Shown: one piece after another, positions 45,646 through 53,512 of the stretch
How the letters are laid out: each line of letters opens with the position of its first letter
Numbering within the stretch: the first letter of the stretch is position 1
Assembly (NCBI GenBank): GCA_947175215.1
Contig: CAMWLR010000010.1
Location: forward strand, 1 to 53,512
Reading direction: 5' to 3'
Length of the DNA stretch: 53,512 nt
DNA from: an uncultured Porphyromonadaceae bacterium
GTDB taxonomy: Bacteria > Bacteroidota > Bacteroidia > Bacteroidales > Muribaculaceae
Notes under the pieces: generated by a model
Told to the model about the DNA's origin: nothing
Seen by the model: only the letters and a program-made list of their open reading frames with translations
The model's database searches: none
Translations under genes and position numbers: made by a program

Positions 45646-47358
45646 TCAATCAATTACGGCATTAACTATATTGAGGATACCTTGCTCGCGTGACGAAGCG
45701 TATGCAGCAATTTCCTCGGCATCATCAATCAGTTGCTGCGCGACAGCCTTATCTTTGATGCCTGTGGCATTAATACGGACATTGAGCTGGGCGCCGAGTA
45801 TAGCTGACCTGACGGCGAGAGCCCCAACACCTACATCACTTATCGAATTTGGGTTACCCTCCTGAGCCATCGCTTCGAGCAAGTCAAATGCCTCAAACGC
45901 GGTTTTCATCGTCTCAAGCGGGATACGGGCGGCGTGGATGGTGGCGCTCTCCAATGCCTGTGCACGTGCCTCTTTCTCCTGATCGGTAATCTTGGGCATT
46001 GAGTAGACTGCCATTATTTTGTTGAAAGCCTCGGTATCTTCATCTACAAGGGTCAGGAGTCGCTGCATTATATTCCTTCCTTTTTCGGCGTAGTCTGAGA
46101 ATGTTTCCCACTGATCATCCCATCCGGGCTTATGTGACGACAGGTTGGCGACCATCGTACCGAGAGAAGCCCCCAGTGCCCCCATATAAGCTGATATTGA
46201 CCCACCGCCGGGAGCCGGTGATTCAGAGGCAGTTTCATCGGCAAACTCCTGACAAGAGAGATTAACGAGTTTCTTATCCGACAGCTCTGATGCCGCTATC
46301 ATCTCCTCGATGATCTTCTCTGAGGGGATAAAGGGCTTGAGTTCATCAAGGCCCATTGATTTTACAGCAATCTTAATAATCTCCTTTTCGGGGATGCCGA
46401 GAGATCTCTGCTGTTTACGCAGATAATGTTTCCCCGCCTCAAGAATAGCTTTTTTAGGAACAAGACCCACAATCTCAGTCCCTGTCACCCTGACACCTCG
46501 TTCGCGGGCAGCCCTGCTGACTTCGTCAAACGCGGCATGTAGAGATGTGATTGATGAGTCGGTGATATTCATTGACACTTGGGCGATGCCGTATTCATCT
46601 ATATACCAGCCGATAGCCTTAGTTCCTTTAAGTGTACCAGGTATCATAATCGTATTACCCTCTGCATCCTTAAGTGGTTTGCCGGTGAGTTTTCCACCCT
46701 CACGTGCCGGGCGACCTTTCTCCCTGACATCAAAAGCTATTGCATTGGCGCGGCGTGTCGAGGTCGTATTGAGGTTAAAATTAACGGCAATAAGGAAATC
46801 GCGAGCTCCGATCGCTGTCGCACCTGTGCGCGCGATTTGCTCATCCATCTTACGGTCACCATAATCAGCCCCCTCATCTGGAGTGCCAAGACGTGATGCC
46901 AGAGCCTCATATTCACCCTTACGGCACACGGCGAGGTTTTTACGCTCGGGACGTAAAGCCGACGCCTCGTAGGCATAGACCGGTATACCAAGCTCATCGG
47001 CCACCCGTTCACCTAATTTCCTGGCAAGTTCGCTGCATTCCTTAAGCGTGATACCAGATACCGGCACTAATGGGCAGACATCAGTAGCGCCCATACGCGG
47101 ATGAGCTCCCTGATGCTTGCTCATATCAATCAGCTCTGCAGCCTTGGCTATTCCTCTGAAAGCGGCCTCTACGACAGCCTCAGGTTCGCCTACGAAGGTT
47201 ACAACAGTACGGTTGGTGGCTTCTCCGGGGTCAACATCAAGCAGTTTTACACCCTCAGCTTTACCATCAAGAGTAATAGCGGTGGTAATAGCATTGATAA
47301 CCTCAGGATCACGTCCCTCACTAAAATTGGGGACACATTCGATGATACGTTTTTTCAT
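45646..47358 (-). CDS. ftcD: Glutamate formimidoyltransferase / formimidoyl-THF cyclodeaminase
   Basis: 570-residue fusion. The N-terminal formiminotransferase (about 1-330, IIECVPNFSEGRDPEV onward) moves the formimino group from formiminoglutamate to tetrahydrofolate. The C-terminal cyclodeaminase (about 355-570, with TASESPAPGGGSISAYMGAL) releases ammonia and forms 5,10-methenyl-THF. The pathway therefore yields glutamate, ammonia and a one-carbon unit, without HutG or HutF. It is the first gene of the operon, 45 nt after the predicted transcript start. Length resembles the bifunctional animal enzyme (about 540). Confidence 0.95.
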   Translation of the reverse strand: MKKRIIECVPNFSEGRDPEVINAITTAITLDGKAEGVKLLDVDPGEATNRTVVTFVGEPEAVVEAAFRGIAKAAELIDMSKHQGAHPRMGATDVCPLVPVSGITLKECSELARKLGERVADELGIPVYAYEASALRPERKNLAVCRKGEYEALASRLGTPDEGADYGDRKMDEQIARTGATAIGARDFLIAVNFNLNTTSTRRANAIAFDVREKGRPAREGGKLTGKPLKDAEGNTIMIPGTLKGTKAIGWYIDEYGIAQVSMNITDSSITSLHAAFDEVSRAARERGVRVTGTEIVGLVPKKAILEAGKHYLRKQQRSLGIPEKEIIKIAVKSMGLDELKPFIPSEKIIEEMIAASELSDKKLVNLSCQEFADETASESPAPGGGSISAYMGALGASLGTMVANLSSHKPGWDDQWETFSDYAEKGRNIMQRLLTLVDEDTEAFNKIMAVYSMPKITDQEKEARAQALESATIHAARIPLETMKTAFEAFDLLEAMAQEGNPNSISDVGVGALAVRSAILGAQLNVRINATGIKDKAVAQQLIDDAEEIAAYASSREQGILNIVNAVID

Positions 47359-47406
47359 GGCAGTTTACGGATTAACGTCCCGCAAAAAGATTTCATAATT
47401 ATATCG

Positions 47407-47436
47407 CAAATATAGTGAAAAAATCGTACATCCAAA
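47407..47436 (-). promoter_or_regulatory. hut operon promoter
   Basis: Minus-strand TATATTTG (47407-47414) is a perfect -7 box, with TTTG (47433-47436) 18 bp upstream. The predicted start is at about 47403, giving a 45-nt leader to ftcD. Confidence 0.65.
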
Positions 47437-47468
47437 CAAAACCACTTCAAAAAAGGAGTAAAAACATA

Positions 47469-47503
47469 GTCGGGAGATAAGGAATGTGTCCATATCTCCC
47501 GAC
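47469..47503 (-). terminator. Terminator after the ECF sigma gene
   Basis: GTCGGGAGATA (47469-47479) and TATCTCCCGAC (47493-47503) form a perfect 11-bp stem with a 13-nt loop, followed on the minus strand by T-rich sequence. It lies about 80 bp past the sigma factor stop and just upstream of the hut promoter. Confidence 0.7.
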
Positions 47504-47585
47504 CTTATAACGTCACTATTTTATTATAAGTAGCAGTAAAGTCCGATATATTTTACATTGAATTTGATTTTGAGGGGGGATCGTA

Positions 47586-48089
47586 TTAGCGGTAGTCTTT
47601 AAGCATTTCCTGGAGACGCTTGCGAGCGAAAAAGATGCGGCTCTTTACAGTGCCCAGAGGAAGATTCATCTTTTCGGCGATTTCATTATACTTGTAACCC
47701 GATACGTGCATGGTAAAGGGGATACGGTAATCATCAGAGAATGAGTTGATGGCTGACGAGATTTCGGTAGCTGCAACAGTGCCTTCGGGTGTTTCAAGAC
47801 CTGATTCCTGAGGGAGGTTGAGGTGATATAGATCTTCGGTCTGGTCAATAACAGTTGCAGAGCGTACAACCTTGCGATAGTTATTGATAAAGATATTACG
47901 CATAATGGTGAAAACCCACCCCTTGAAGTTGACATTCTCAACATATTTATCTTCATTGTCGAGAGCCTTGAGGGTGGTGTCCTGCAACAGGTCGTATGCA
48001 TCATCCTTGTTTGAGGTCAACATATATGCGAAATTCAAAAGATTACTTTGAAGATCTAATAACTTGGCTTGGAAATTCTGGGAACTCAT
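47586..48089 (-). CDS. ECF-type RNA polymerase sigma factor
   Basis: 167 residues with the two core sigma-70 domains. Region 2 (about 8-75) includes DAYDLLQDTTLKAL and FKGWVFTIMRNIFINNYRK; region 4 (about 110-160) includes FTMHVSGYKYNEIAEKMNLP and LGTVKSRIFFARKRL, a helix-turn-helix for the -35-type element. The frame extends 24 codons upstream, but ATG 48089 starts the family N-terminus and agrees with a strong promoter at 48151-48181. No anti-sigma gene adjoins it. Related stand-alone ECF factors in Bacteroidota often act in stress response or in glycan uptake. Confidence 0.92.
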   Translation of the reverse strand: MSSQNFQAKLLDLQSNLLNFAYMLTSNKDDAYDLLQDTTLKALDNEDKYVENVNFKGWVFTIMRNIFINNYRKVVRSATVIDQTEDLYHLNLPQESGLETPEGTVAATEISSAINSFSDDYRIPFTMHVSGYKYNEIAEKMNLPLGTVKSRIFFARKRLQEMLKDYR

Positions 48090-48137
48090 AATAAAATAGT
48101 TTGATGTTTTACATTTGAGATGTTTTTGTAACAATTT

Positions 48138-48181
48138 TGTGATCACATCGCAAAGGTACAAACTATTTTTGAATTACCAAA
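48138..48181 (-). promoter_or_regulatory. ECF sigma promoter with palindrome at the start site
   Basis: Minus-strand TTTG (48178-48181), 19 bp, then TACCTTTG (48151-48158) is a textbook promoter; the start is predicted at about 48146. A perfect 10-bp palindrome TGTGATCACA (48138-48147) covers the start site. Its two half-sites match TGTGA/TCACA, the CRP half-sites, but without the usual 6-bp spacer. Confidence 0.7.
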
Positions 48182-48223
48182 TTTTTTTGCAATATTTTTG
48201 CGAATAATTTTGCAAAAAAATTT
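48179..48223. repeat. 14-bp perfect inverted repeat upstream of the ECF sigma gene
   Basis: AAATTTTTTTGCAA (48179-48192) and TTGCAAAAAAATTT (48210-48223) are perfect inverted copies with a 17-nt gap that itself contains TTTTTGCG. The left arm overlaps the -33 element of the sigma promoter. It could be an operator or, as RNA, a hairpin downstream of the DUF6155 gene. Confidence 0.6.
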
Positions 48224-48364
48224 GCTCATTCTTATAACTCTGAATTTCAGCGCGTTGCAATTTACGCATTTTTCGCAAAATTGTTACAAAATTTTCACAA
48301 TTTACACATTTTGCTGTTTCGTCACACAAAACTGACCTTTATAGTCACATTAAACAGGGGGATC

Positions 48365-48910
48365 TTATTTTGCCAAACTTAGATTTGAGGAGTCTTCTTG
48401 CAACCCGTTTGTAACAGCTTTTTTTATCAAAGACCTGAAATAGCGCGACCCTTTACGTTCGTCAGATAACATCTCGTCGACGCGAATTAAAACAATGTCG
48501 GCTATCTGATTCTGGTTTGCCATAATGATCATATCACGGGCAATCTGAGCAATACCCTCGAGCAGGGCGGGACTCATATATGTATGCGACTCGACAGCCA
48601 GAGTCATCTCGACTATGTTTAACCTCAGAGTAATCATAGCCTCGTAACCGGGCGAGAAGGCATCAAATTCCTTGATTAGTTTCCGCAGTACAGAGATACG
48701 TGCTTTGCTGTAACTGCCACGTTTCACTCTGAGCAATTCTTTCTTTGCCTTTAGCTCAAATTTCTCACGGAGGGCTTTGACATCAGGATTTGTGTAAAAG
48801 TCAAAATACTCCTTAATCTCCTTTTTTGCAGAATAAGATTCGAGAATCAGCGAAATAAGCTGATCTTTATCCATCTGCATCAACTCTTTTTTAAGTTGTA
48901 ATTTTGACAT
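48365..48910 (-). CDS. DUF6155 family protein
   Basis: 181 residues, cytoplasmic, all-helical and lysine-rich. The opening SKLQLKKELMQMDKDQLISL, followed by EYFDFYTNPDV, matches what I recall of DUF6155, a family without known function. There is no catalytic motif visible. It starts 32 bp after the stop of the TonB-dependent receptor gene upstream and is probably co-transcribed with it. The receptor and this protein have no obvious mechanistic link. Confidence 0.65.
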   Translation of the reverse strand: MSKLQLKKELMQMDKDQLISLILESYSAKKEIKEYFDFYTNPDVKALREKFELKAKKELLRVKRGSYSKARISVLRKLIKEFDAFSPGYEAMITLRLNIVEMTLAVESHTYMSPALLEGIAQIARDMIIMANQNQIADIVLIRVDEMLSDERKGSRYFRSLIKKAVTNGLQEDSSNLSLAK

Positions 48911-48942
48911 TGCAATTGGGGAGACAGTGAAATTTTGCAGTA

Positions 48943-51372
48943 TCAGAAATCGACGGTCAGGCGGATATTAAACTGACGCCGGGTAAGATAATTGGGGACA
49001 GCATACTGGATTGAGTTGACATCGGTCACCCAGTAATAGCTTGACACATTAGAAATGTCAAGGAGGTTGAATACATCTACGCCTATCCATACGCTCTTTA
49101 ACCATTTGTGTATCCCTGAGGGTGACTCTTCCTCTTTAAGCGGCGAGAGGAGAGCATAGTTAAGGCCGACATCGACACGTTTATAGGCCGGAGCTCTGAA
49201 ATATCCCTTGTCACGTGATGAGTGGGGAGCAGTGGTGGGGAGACCGTCAGAAAAGATTCCCCTGAGTGAAAATTTGAGTTTGGGAAACTTGGGGAAATAA
49301 TCGGTAAAATAGAGAGCGAACGAATATCTCTGATCGGTAGGACGCGGTACGGTGACGCCGTTGAGATTCTCGGCGGTCTTCATCAACGAGAAACTGAGCC
49401 ATGAGTCTGTGCCGGGGACAAACTGACCAAACAGTTTCATATCAAGCCCCATGGTGTAACCGTTAGTAGAGTTTACTCCGTCATATACGATCTTGAGATT
49501 GTCAATCTCATAAGGTATGAGATTGTTGAGTTTCTTGTAATACGCTTCGCCCGAGAGCTTAAACGGACGGCCGAAGGCCCTGAAAGTGTAGTCACCCCCG
49601 AGTATGAAGTGGATACTCTGCTGAGACTTAATTTCGTCATTAAGTATCACATACGAATTACCGTCAGGATCGACAACCGGGCATCTAAACTCTTTGTAGA
49701 ACGGTTGCTGATAATATAAGCCGGTGGCAAAGCGGAATGTCAGAGAGTTGTTGCGCTCAGGGATATACGCGACATTGATTCGTGGAGAAACGAGAAATTC
49801 ATGATTAAAATCCCAATATGAGAAGCGCAGACCGCCGTTAAATGCAAAATAGCCTGCCGACGTATTGAGTCTGTAAGAGTCTGCGACGTAAAAAGCCAGA
49901 CGGTTTGTCGACAGATCATGATTTGATGTAAGGTTATAAATCATACGTATATTCTGTCCGTCTGTCGGGAGGGTGTAGCCAGCCGAGTCGCGCAACTCCC
50001 ACTCGCGGGTACGCTCCATTATTGTCTGGTGATTGAAATTCAGGCCATACGATATATTGTGATCTTTTACGATAGTGTGACCGCTGAGGCCTAACCCGAA
50101 AACCGATATTTTAAGACGGTTACGGGCATGTTCATGGTATCGTCCGACACCCAGCTCACCACCCACAGCATTGTCCGGATTACCCTCACCGGTAGTACCG
50201 GCCTGGTCAAGCCAATATTCCCCCGAGATGTCATAAGCAACCAATTCGTTAGTCAGATAACCTGACGCGAGGAGGTTAATGGTTGTGGCTCGTGAGGGCT
50301 GATATTGCAGGTTAAGAGCGCCGAAATAGGTCTCAAATTTATCTTTCTCTCCACCATCAAAATACACCTTAAATGATTTTGCATCGGTCGATGTGCCGAA
50401 ATTAGTCTCGCGGCTGACAGGCGTGAATTTATAGTTATTGACAGCTATATTGCCAAGAAAAGATACGCGCCATTTCTTGTTAATCTTAAAGACCATGTTG
50501 GTCTGGTAGTCAAAGAAGTTAGGATTATATTCACCTTTAGACTCAAGCGAACTGAGTAGCGAGGCGTTACGCTTATAGCGTAATCCGTGGAGTTGTGAGA
50601 ATTTACCCTTACTTTGGCCGAGGGTCAGCGAGGCTCCCATCAGAGACAATGAGACTGCACCCTCAAAAGCCTCAGGCTCACGATATGTGATGTCGAGGGC
50701 AGATGACATCTTGTCACCATACTCGACGCCGTAACCGCCAGTCGAGAAACCGATTGCACCGACCATGTCAGGATTGATAACCGAGAGGCCCTCTTGCTGA
50801 CCGGAGGTCACCAACTGCGGACGATAGACCTCCATACCGTTGATATACACCGAGTTTTCATCATACGTACCGCCGCGCACTGAATATTGGCTCGACATTT
50901 CGTTTGATGAATTGACACCGGCGATAGTAGTGAGCATAGACTCGATCGAACCGCCTGATACATCGGGCGCATACTTATACGAATCCCTGTCGATGGTCTG
51001 CATCTGGCCGGTCTGCTTGCGATAGTCGGTCACCTCGATCTCTGTCAGGGCGTGGTCTTTTGCTTTCATCCTGACAGTCAGGGCGAGGTCTCCTTTGGGG
51101 TTGATAAGTTGACGACGTAACTCCTCATATCCAATACAGGTAAACACTACCGTAAGAGTATCGCGTTGGGGCGCGGTCAGACGATATGACCCGTCGAGAC
51201 CGGTTGTAGTGCCGATAGCAGTTCCGGCAATCCTGACGGTCACGAACTCAAGAGCCTGGTTATCCATATCAGACACTTTACCGTGGATCGACACCTGAGC
51301 CAAGGCCGCAGGGGAGAGGAGCGTAATTATTGCTGAAAAGAATAGTATTTTTAAGAAAACGAGGGATCTCAT
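48943..51372 (-). CDS. TonB-dependent receptor
   Basis: 809 residues: a signal peptide (ending AALAQ), a carboxypeptidase-regulatory-like domain (about 27-110, VSIHGKVSDMDNQALEFVTV), a plug domain (about 125-240, with SIESMLTTIAGV and SQYSVRGGTYDENSVYINGM), and a 22-strand-type barrel ending in QFNIRLTVDF with terminal Phe. There is no SusD-like gene beside it, so it is not a classical SusCD pair. The ligand is not known and could be a metal chelate, vitamin or glycan. Probably transcribed with the DUF6155 gene; the promoter was not recognised in the 177-bp divergent gap. Confidence 0.93.
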   Translation of the reverse strand: MRSLVFLKILFFSAIITLLSPAALAQVSIHGKVSDMDNQALEFVTVRIAGTAIGTTTGLDGSYRLTAPQRDTLTVVFTCIGYEELRRQLINPKGDLALTVRMKAKDHALTEIEVTDYRKQTGQMQTIDRDSYKYAPDVSGGSIESMLTTIAGVNSSNEMSSQYSVRGGTYDENSVYINGMEVYRPQLVTSGQQEGLSVINPDMVGAIGFSTGGYGVEYGDKMSSALDITYREPEAFEGAVSLSLMGASLTLGQSKGKFSQLHGLRYKRNASLLSSLESKGEYNPNFFDYQTNMVFKINKKWRVSFLGNIAVNNYKFTPVSRETNFGTSTDAKSFKVYFDGGEKDKFETYFGALNLQYQPSRATTINLLASGYLTNELVAYDISGEYWLDQAGTTGEGNPDNAVGGELGVGRYHEHARNRLKISVFGLGLSGHTIVKDHNISYGLNFNHQTIMERTREWELRDSAGYTLPTDGQNIRMIYNLTSNHDLSTNRLAFYVADSYRLNTSAGYFAFNGGLRFSYWDFNHEFLVSPRINVAYIPERNNSLTFRFATGLYYQQPFYKEFRCPVVDPDGNSYVILNDEIKSQQSIHFILGGDYTFRAFGRPFKLSGEAYYKKLNNLIPYEIDNLKIVYDGVNSTNGYTMGLDMKLFGQFVPGTDSWLSFSLMKTAENLNGVTVPRPTDQRYSFALYFTDYFPKFPKLKFSLRGIFSDGLPTTAPHSSRDKGYFRAPAYKRVDVGLNYALLSPLKEEESPSGIHKWLKSVWIGVDVFNLLDISNVSSYYWVTDVNSIQYAVPNYLTRRQFNIRLTVDF

Positions 51373-51518
51373 TAGCTGAAGAATATGACGTAAATGTCAG
51401 TTATAATGAGGGGGGCGAACCCGCTCAGTCAGTAATAATAACGTAATCTTTTATCAATAATTATATAATAAGGAGAAAAAGGAGTCGCCGACCGTCTACT
51501 TATCTGCTGAATTTTCAT

Positions 51519-51526
51519 TACTTTTG
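51519..51526 (+). promoter_or_regulatory. -7 promoter box of the DegT/HAD pair
   Basis: TACTTTTG fits TAnnTTTG exactly and is followed 23 bp later by ATG 51550. No -33 TTTG is seen at the expected distance, so only the -7 element is supported. Confidence 0.55.
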
Positions 51527-51549
51527 CAGTCTCAAATATCATCAGGCAA

Positions 51550-52704
51550 ATGATCAAGTTATCTATACCCCATCTCGCAGGCAAGGAACTCGAGTATGTA
51601 ACCGATGCCGTCAGTTCGACATGGATCGTACCACTGGGCCCGTATGTCGATGAATTTGAGCATCGGCTCGACCGCTATCTCGACGACTCATCAGCTGTAG
51701 CCTTATCGGCCGGTACGGCGGCAATCCATCTGGGGTTGGTGATGGCCGGAGTAAAGACCGGTGATGAGGTAATATGCCAGTCGTTGACTTTCTCGGCAAG
51801 TTGCAATCCGATCGTATATCTCGGGGCAAAACCTGTGTTGGTTGACAGTGAGCCTGCGAGCTGGAATATCGACCCGACAGCACTTGAGCAGGCCATCGTT
51901 GACCGTAAGAAACTTACCGGGAAATATCCTGCTGCCATAGTGGCTGTACATCTTTACGGAATGCCGGCCAAGATGGATGAGATCATGTCGATAGCCCATA
52001 AATATGGTATACCGGTAGTCGAAGATGCTGCCGAAGCGCTCGGATCTGAGTACGATGGACACAAGTGCGGTACTATCGGCACATACGGGGCTTTGAGTTT
52101 TAATGGTAACAAGGTGATAACCACTTCGGGTGGAGGCGCTTTGATTTGTCATACCCCGCAACAGGCGGCGAGAATCAGATTTCTATCGACACAGGCACGC
52201 GAAAACAAACCATATTATTATCACGAGACAATAGGGTATAACTACCGCATGAGCAATGTGTCGGCAGCCATCGGGTGTGCTCAGATAGAGGAGTTGTCAC
52301 AACGCGTCGATCGCCGTCGCAAGATCCATAGCCATTATAAAGAGGGGTTCGCCGGGGTTGCCGGTATCACCGTTCAGGATAATCCCGACAGCAAATTCAA
52401 CTCAAACTTTTGGCTCTCTACAATATTGATTGACAATGAGATAACGAGGTTAACACCTGATCAATTACGTATAGCGCTCCTCAAGCGAGACATCGAGACA
52501 CGATTGCTTTGGCGTCCGATGAATATGCAGCCGATTTTTGAGGATTGTCCCTATTATACTGCCCATAACCTTAAGGGTGTCAGCGGAGTAGGAGAGTGGT
52601 TGTTTGATCGCGGGCTTTGTCTCCCCAGCGGATCTTCGCTTACAGACCAAGAAGTTAACACAGTAATAATAAATATTAAAGAAATACTTTCACTGGCCAA
52701 TTGA
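51550..52704 (+). CDS. DegT/DnrJ/EryC1/StrS-family aminotransferase
   Basis: 384-residue PLP-dependent sugar aminotransferase. It has the opening SSTWIVPLGPYVDEFE, the conserved ALSAGTAAIHLGL, Asp159 (VVEDAAEALGS) that contacts the PLP ring, and Lys188 in SFNGNK that forms the Schiff base. Such enzymes aminate keto-sugars bound to nucleotides for O-antigen, capsule or protein glycans. Its closest subgroup resembles PglE/PseC-like enzymes, but I cannot fix the substrate. It is followed 55 bp later by a HAD hydrolase gene, and both probably start a glycan cluster outside the window. Confidence 0.9.
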   Translation: MIKLSIPHLAGKELEYVTDAVSSTWIVPLGPYVDEFEHRLDRYLDDSSAVALSAGTAAIHLGLVMAGVKTGDEVICQSLTFSASCNPIVYLGAKPVLVDSEPASWNIDPTALEQAIVDRKKLTGKYPAAIVAVHLYGMPAKMDEIMSIAHKYGIPVVEDAAEALGSEYDGHKCGTIGTYGALSFNGNKVITTSGGGALICHTPQQAARIRFLSTQARENKPYYYHETIGYNYRMSNVSAAIGCAQIEELSQRVDRRRKIHSHYKEGFAGVAGITVQDNPDSKFNSNFWLSTILIDNEITRLTPDQLRIALLKRDIETRLLWRPMNMQPIFEDCPYYTAHNLKGVSGVGEWLFDRGLCLPSGSSLTDQEVNTVIINIKEILSLAN

Positions 52705-52759
52705 ACCGTTATAAGGTAATAATGTGTTGTAATTAAAACCCTATACAACTAAATGCCTT

Positions 52760-53452
52760 ATGATAGTATTTGACCTCGACGACACCTTATATAAAGAATT
52801 TGAGTATGTCGACTCCGGCATTCAGTCCGTTGCGCGCGAAGCCGAAGAGATCGGCGTGATGTCTGCTAAAGACGCTTACGACCTGATTAAAACCTCGCCG
52901 GACACTGCGTCAGGTTTTGACCGGTTGGCCGCCATAGCCCTCAATAAAGACACAGGTAAAATGCTTGATATACAGCGTATCTTAGCTGTATACCGTTATC
53001 ATCTGCCACAGATCACACTCCCTGAGTCACACCGTAAACTACTTGTCAAACTTAAAAATGACGGCGTGAATCTCGGGCTAATTACAGACGGCCGATCGGC
53101 ATCTCAGAGGCTAAAGATCAAAGCTCTCGGCCTTGACCTGGTGATACCCGAAGAGAATATATTAATATCTTCTGAGGTAGGCGCAGACAAGCATTGGCCC
53201 AACGCATGTGAGGAGATGATGCGTCGCAACCCCGGCGAGAAAAACTACGCATACATTGGCGATAATCCGCAAAAAGATTTTCTTTGGCCCAACAAACTCG
53301 GCTGGACCACCATCATGCTCCGCGATACATATCATGTAAACATCTATCCCCAAAATCTCACAGACCTCGACACCGACAGCCCTTATCATGCTCGTCACAC
53401 CGTCGACCATCTCCCCGAAATCCTCACAATCCTCAATCCCTCCGACTACTAA
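52760..53452 (+). CDS. HAD-family hydrolase
   Basis: 230 residues of the haloacid dehalogenase superfamily. Motif I is DLDDT with nucleophile Asp5 and general acid Asp7; motif II is GLITDGRS; a Lys before HWPNAC fits motif III; motif IV is IGDNPQKDF. A helical cap is inserted after motif I. It likely dephosphorylates a sugar phosphate or nucleotide, as judged from family and from the aminotransferase next door. The gene ends 60 bp before the window edge, so further partners cannot be seen. Confidence 0.88.
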   Translation: MIVFDLDDTLYKEFEYVDSGIQSVAREAEEIGVMSAKDAYDLIKTSPDTASGFDRLAAIALNKDTGKMLDIQRILAVYRYHLPQITLPESHRKLLVKLKNDGVNLGLITDGRSASQRLKIKALGLDLVIPEENILISSEVGADKHWPNACEEMMRRNPGEKNYAYIGDNPQKDFLWPNKLGWTTIMLRDTYHVNIYPQNLTDLDTDSPYHARHTVDHLPEILTILNPSDY

Positions 53453-53512
53453 ACCAAACTCATTACAGAAGCCCATTCAGCCTCATGCGTTTGTTACATA
53501 ATGGGGATTATG

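Noticed and set aside
1-53512. CRISPR arrays, tRNA/rRNA genes, insertion sequences, prophage or conjugative genes
   Set aside because: No regularly spaced repeats, cloverleaf-like intergenic segments, transposase motifs, terminal repeats or phage genes were seen by eye.

Overview
The window reads as ordinary chromosome from a Bacteroidota (order Bacteroidales) bacterium, most likely a Muribaculaceae- or Bacteroides-like gut anaerobe. That placement is inference. It rests on the TAnnTTTG promoter boxes in front of most transcription units, often with TTTG 18-21 bp upstream; on a type III glutamine synthetase, LL-diaminopimelate aminotransferase, class III anaerobic ribonucleotide reductase, type 3 prolyl-tRNA synthetase and a PorQ-like protein; on TonB-type barrels with an N-terminal carboxypeptidase-regulatory-like domain; and on DUF4290 and DUF6155 family proteins. 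I see no rRNA, tRNA, CRISPR array, insertion sequence, integrase or phage gene, and no clear break in base composition.

Layout. 1-416: intergenic, with a strong terminator. 417-6145 (+): tripartite MacAB-TolC-like efflux operon with one ATPase, two different permeases, an adaptor and an outer-membrane channel. 6149-17683 (-): a long co-directional run, listed here from its promoter end: dapF, dapL, glnN, purF-like, porQ-like, cmk, ispH, a DEDDh exonuclease, a small lipoprotein and nhaA (own promoter). It joins lysine/peptidoglycan precursor synthesis, nitrogen assimilation, purine and isoprenoid supply. 17872-22428 (+): a membrane-anchored TPR/LuxR-type regulator, then a small lipoprotein and a TonB-receptor-like barrel sharing a promoter. 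22546-24042 (-): lptB and udk. 24218-26242 (+): mlaE-mlaF lipid transport and a flavin/heme-binding NimA-like protein. 26499-29248 (+): nrdDG. 29391-29912: small outer-membrane protein. 30007-37955 (+): long probable operon dxr, rseP, rRNA methyltransferase, exported dipeptidyl peptidase III, DUF4290, rimM, an acidic 99-residue protein and an OmpA-like protein. 38095-40752 (+): proS and a GT4 glycosyltransferase. 40807-47358 (-): complete histidine-degradation operon ftcD-hutU-hutH-hutI with its promoter. 47586-51372 (-): ECF sigma factor, DUF6155 protein and TonB-dependent receptor. 51550-53452 (+): DegT-type aminotransferase and HAD hydrolase, probably the start of a glycan or sugar-modification cluster that runs out of the window.

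Most of the content is housekeeping. The items that most repay a second look are: the TPR/LuxR regulator beside its lipoprotein/barrel pair; strong hairpins at the predicted 5' ends of the dxr and mlaE transcripts; palindromes on the promoters of the ECF sigma gene and nrdD; the repeat-rich AT region upstream of that sigma gene; and the exported DPP III inside the dxr-rseP-rimM operon. I did not find a clearly novel multi-gene system. Promoter and terminator calls are by eye and no homology search was possible.
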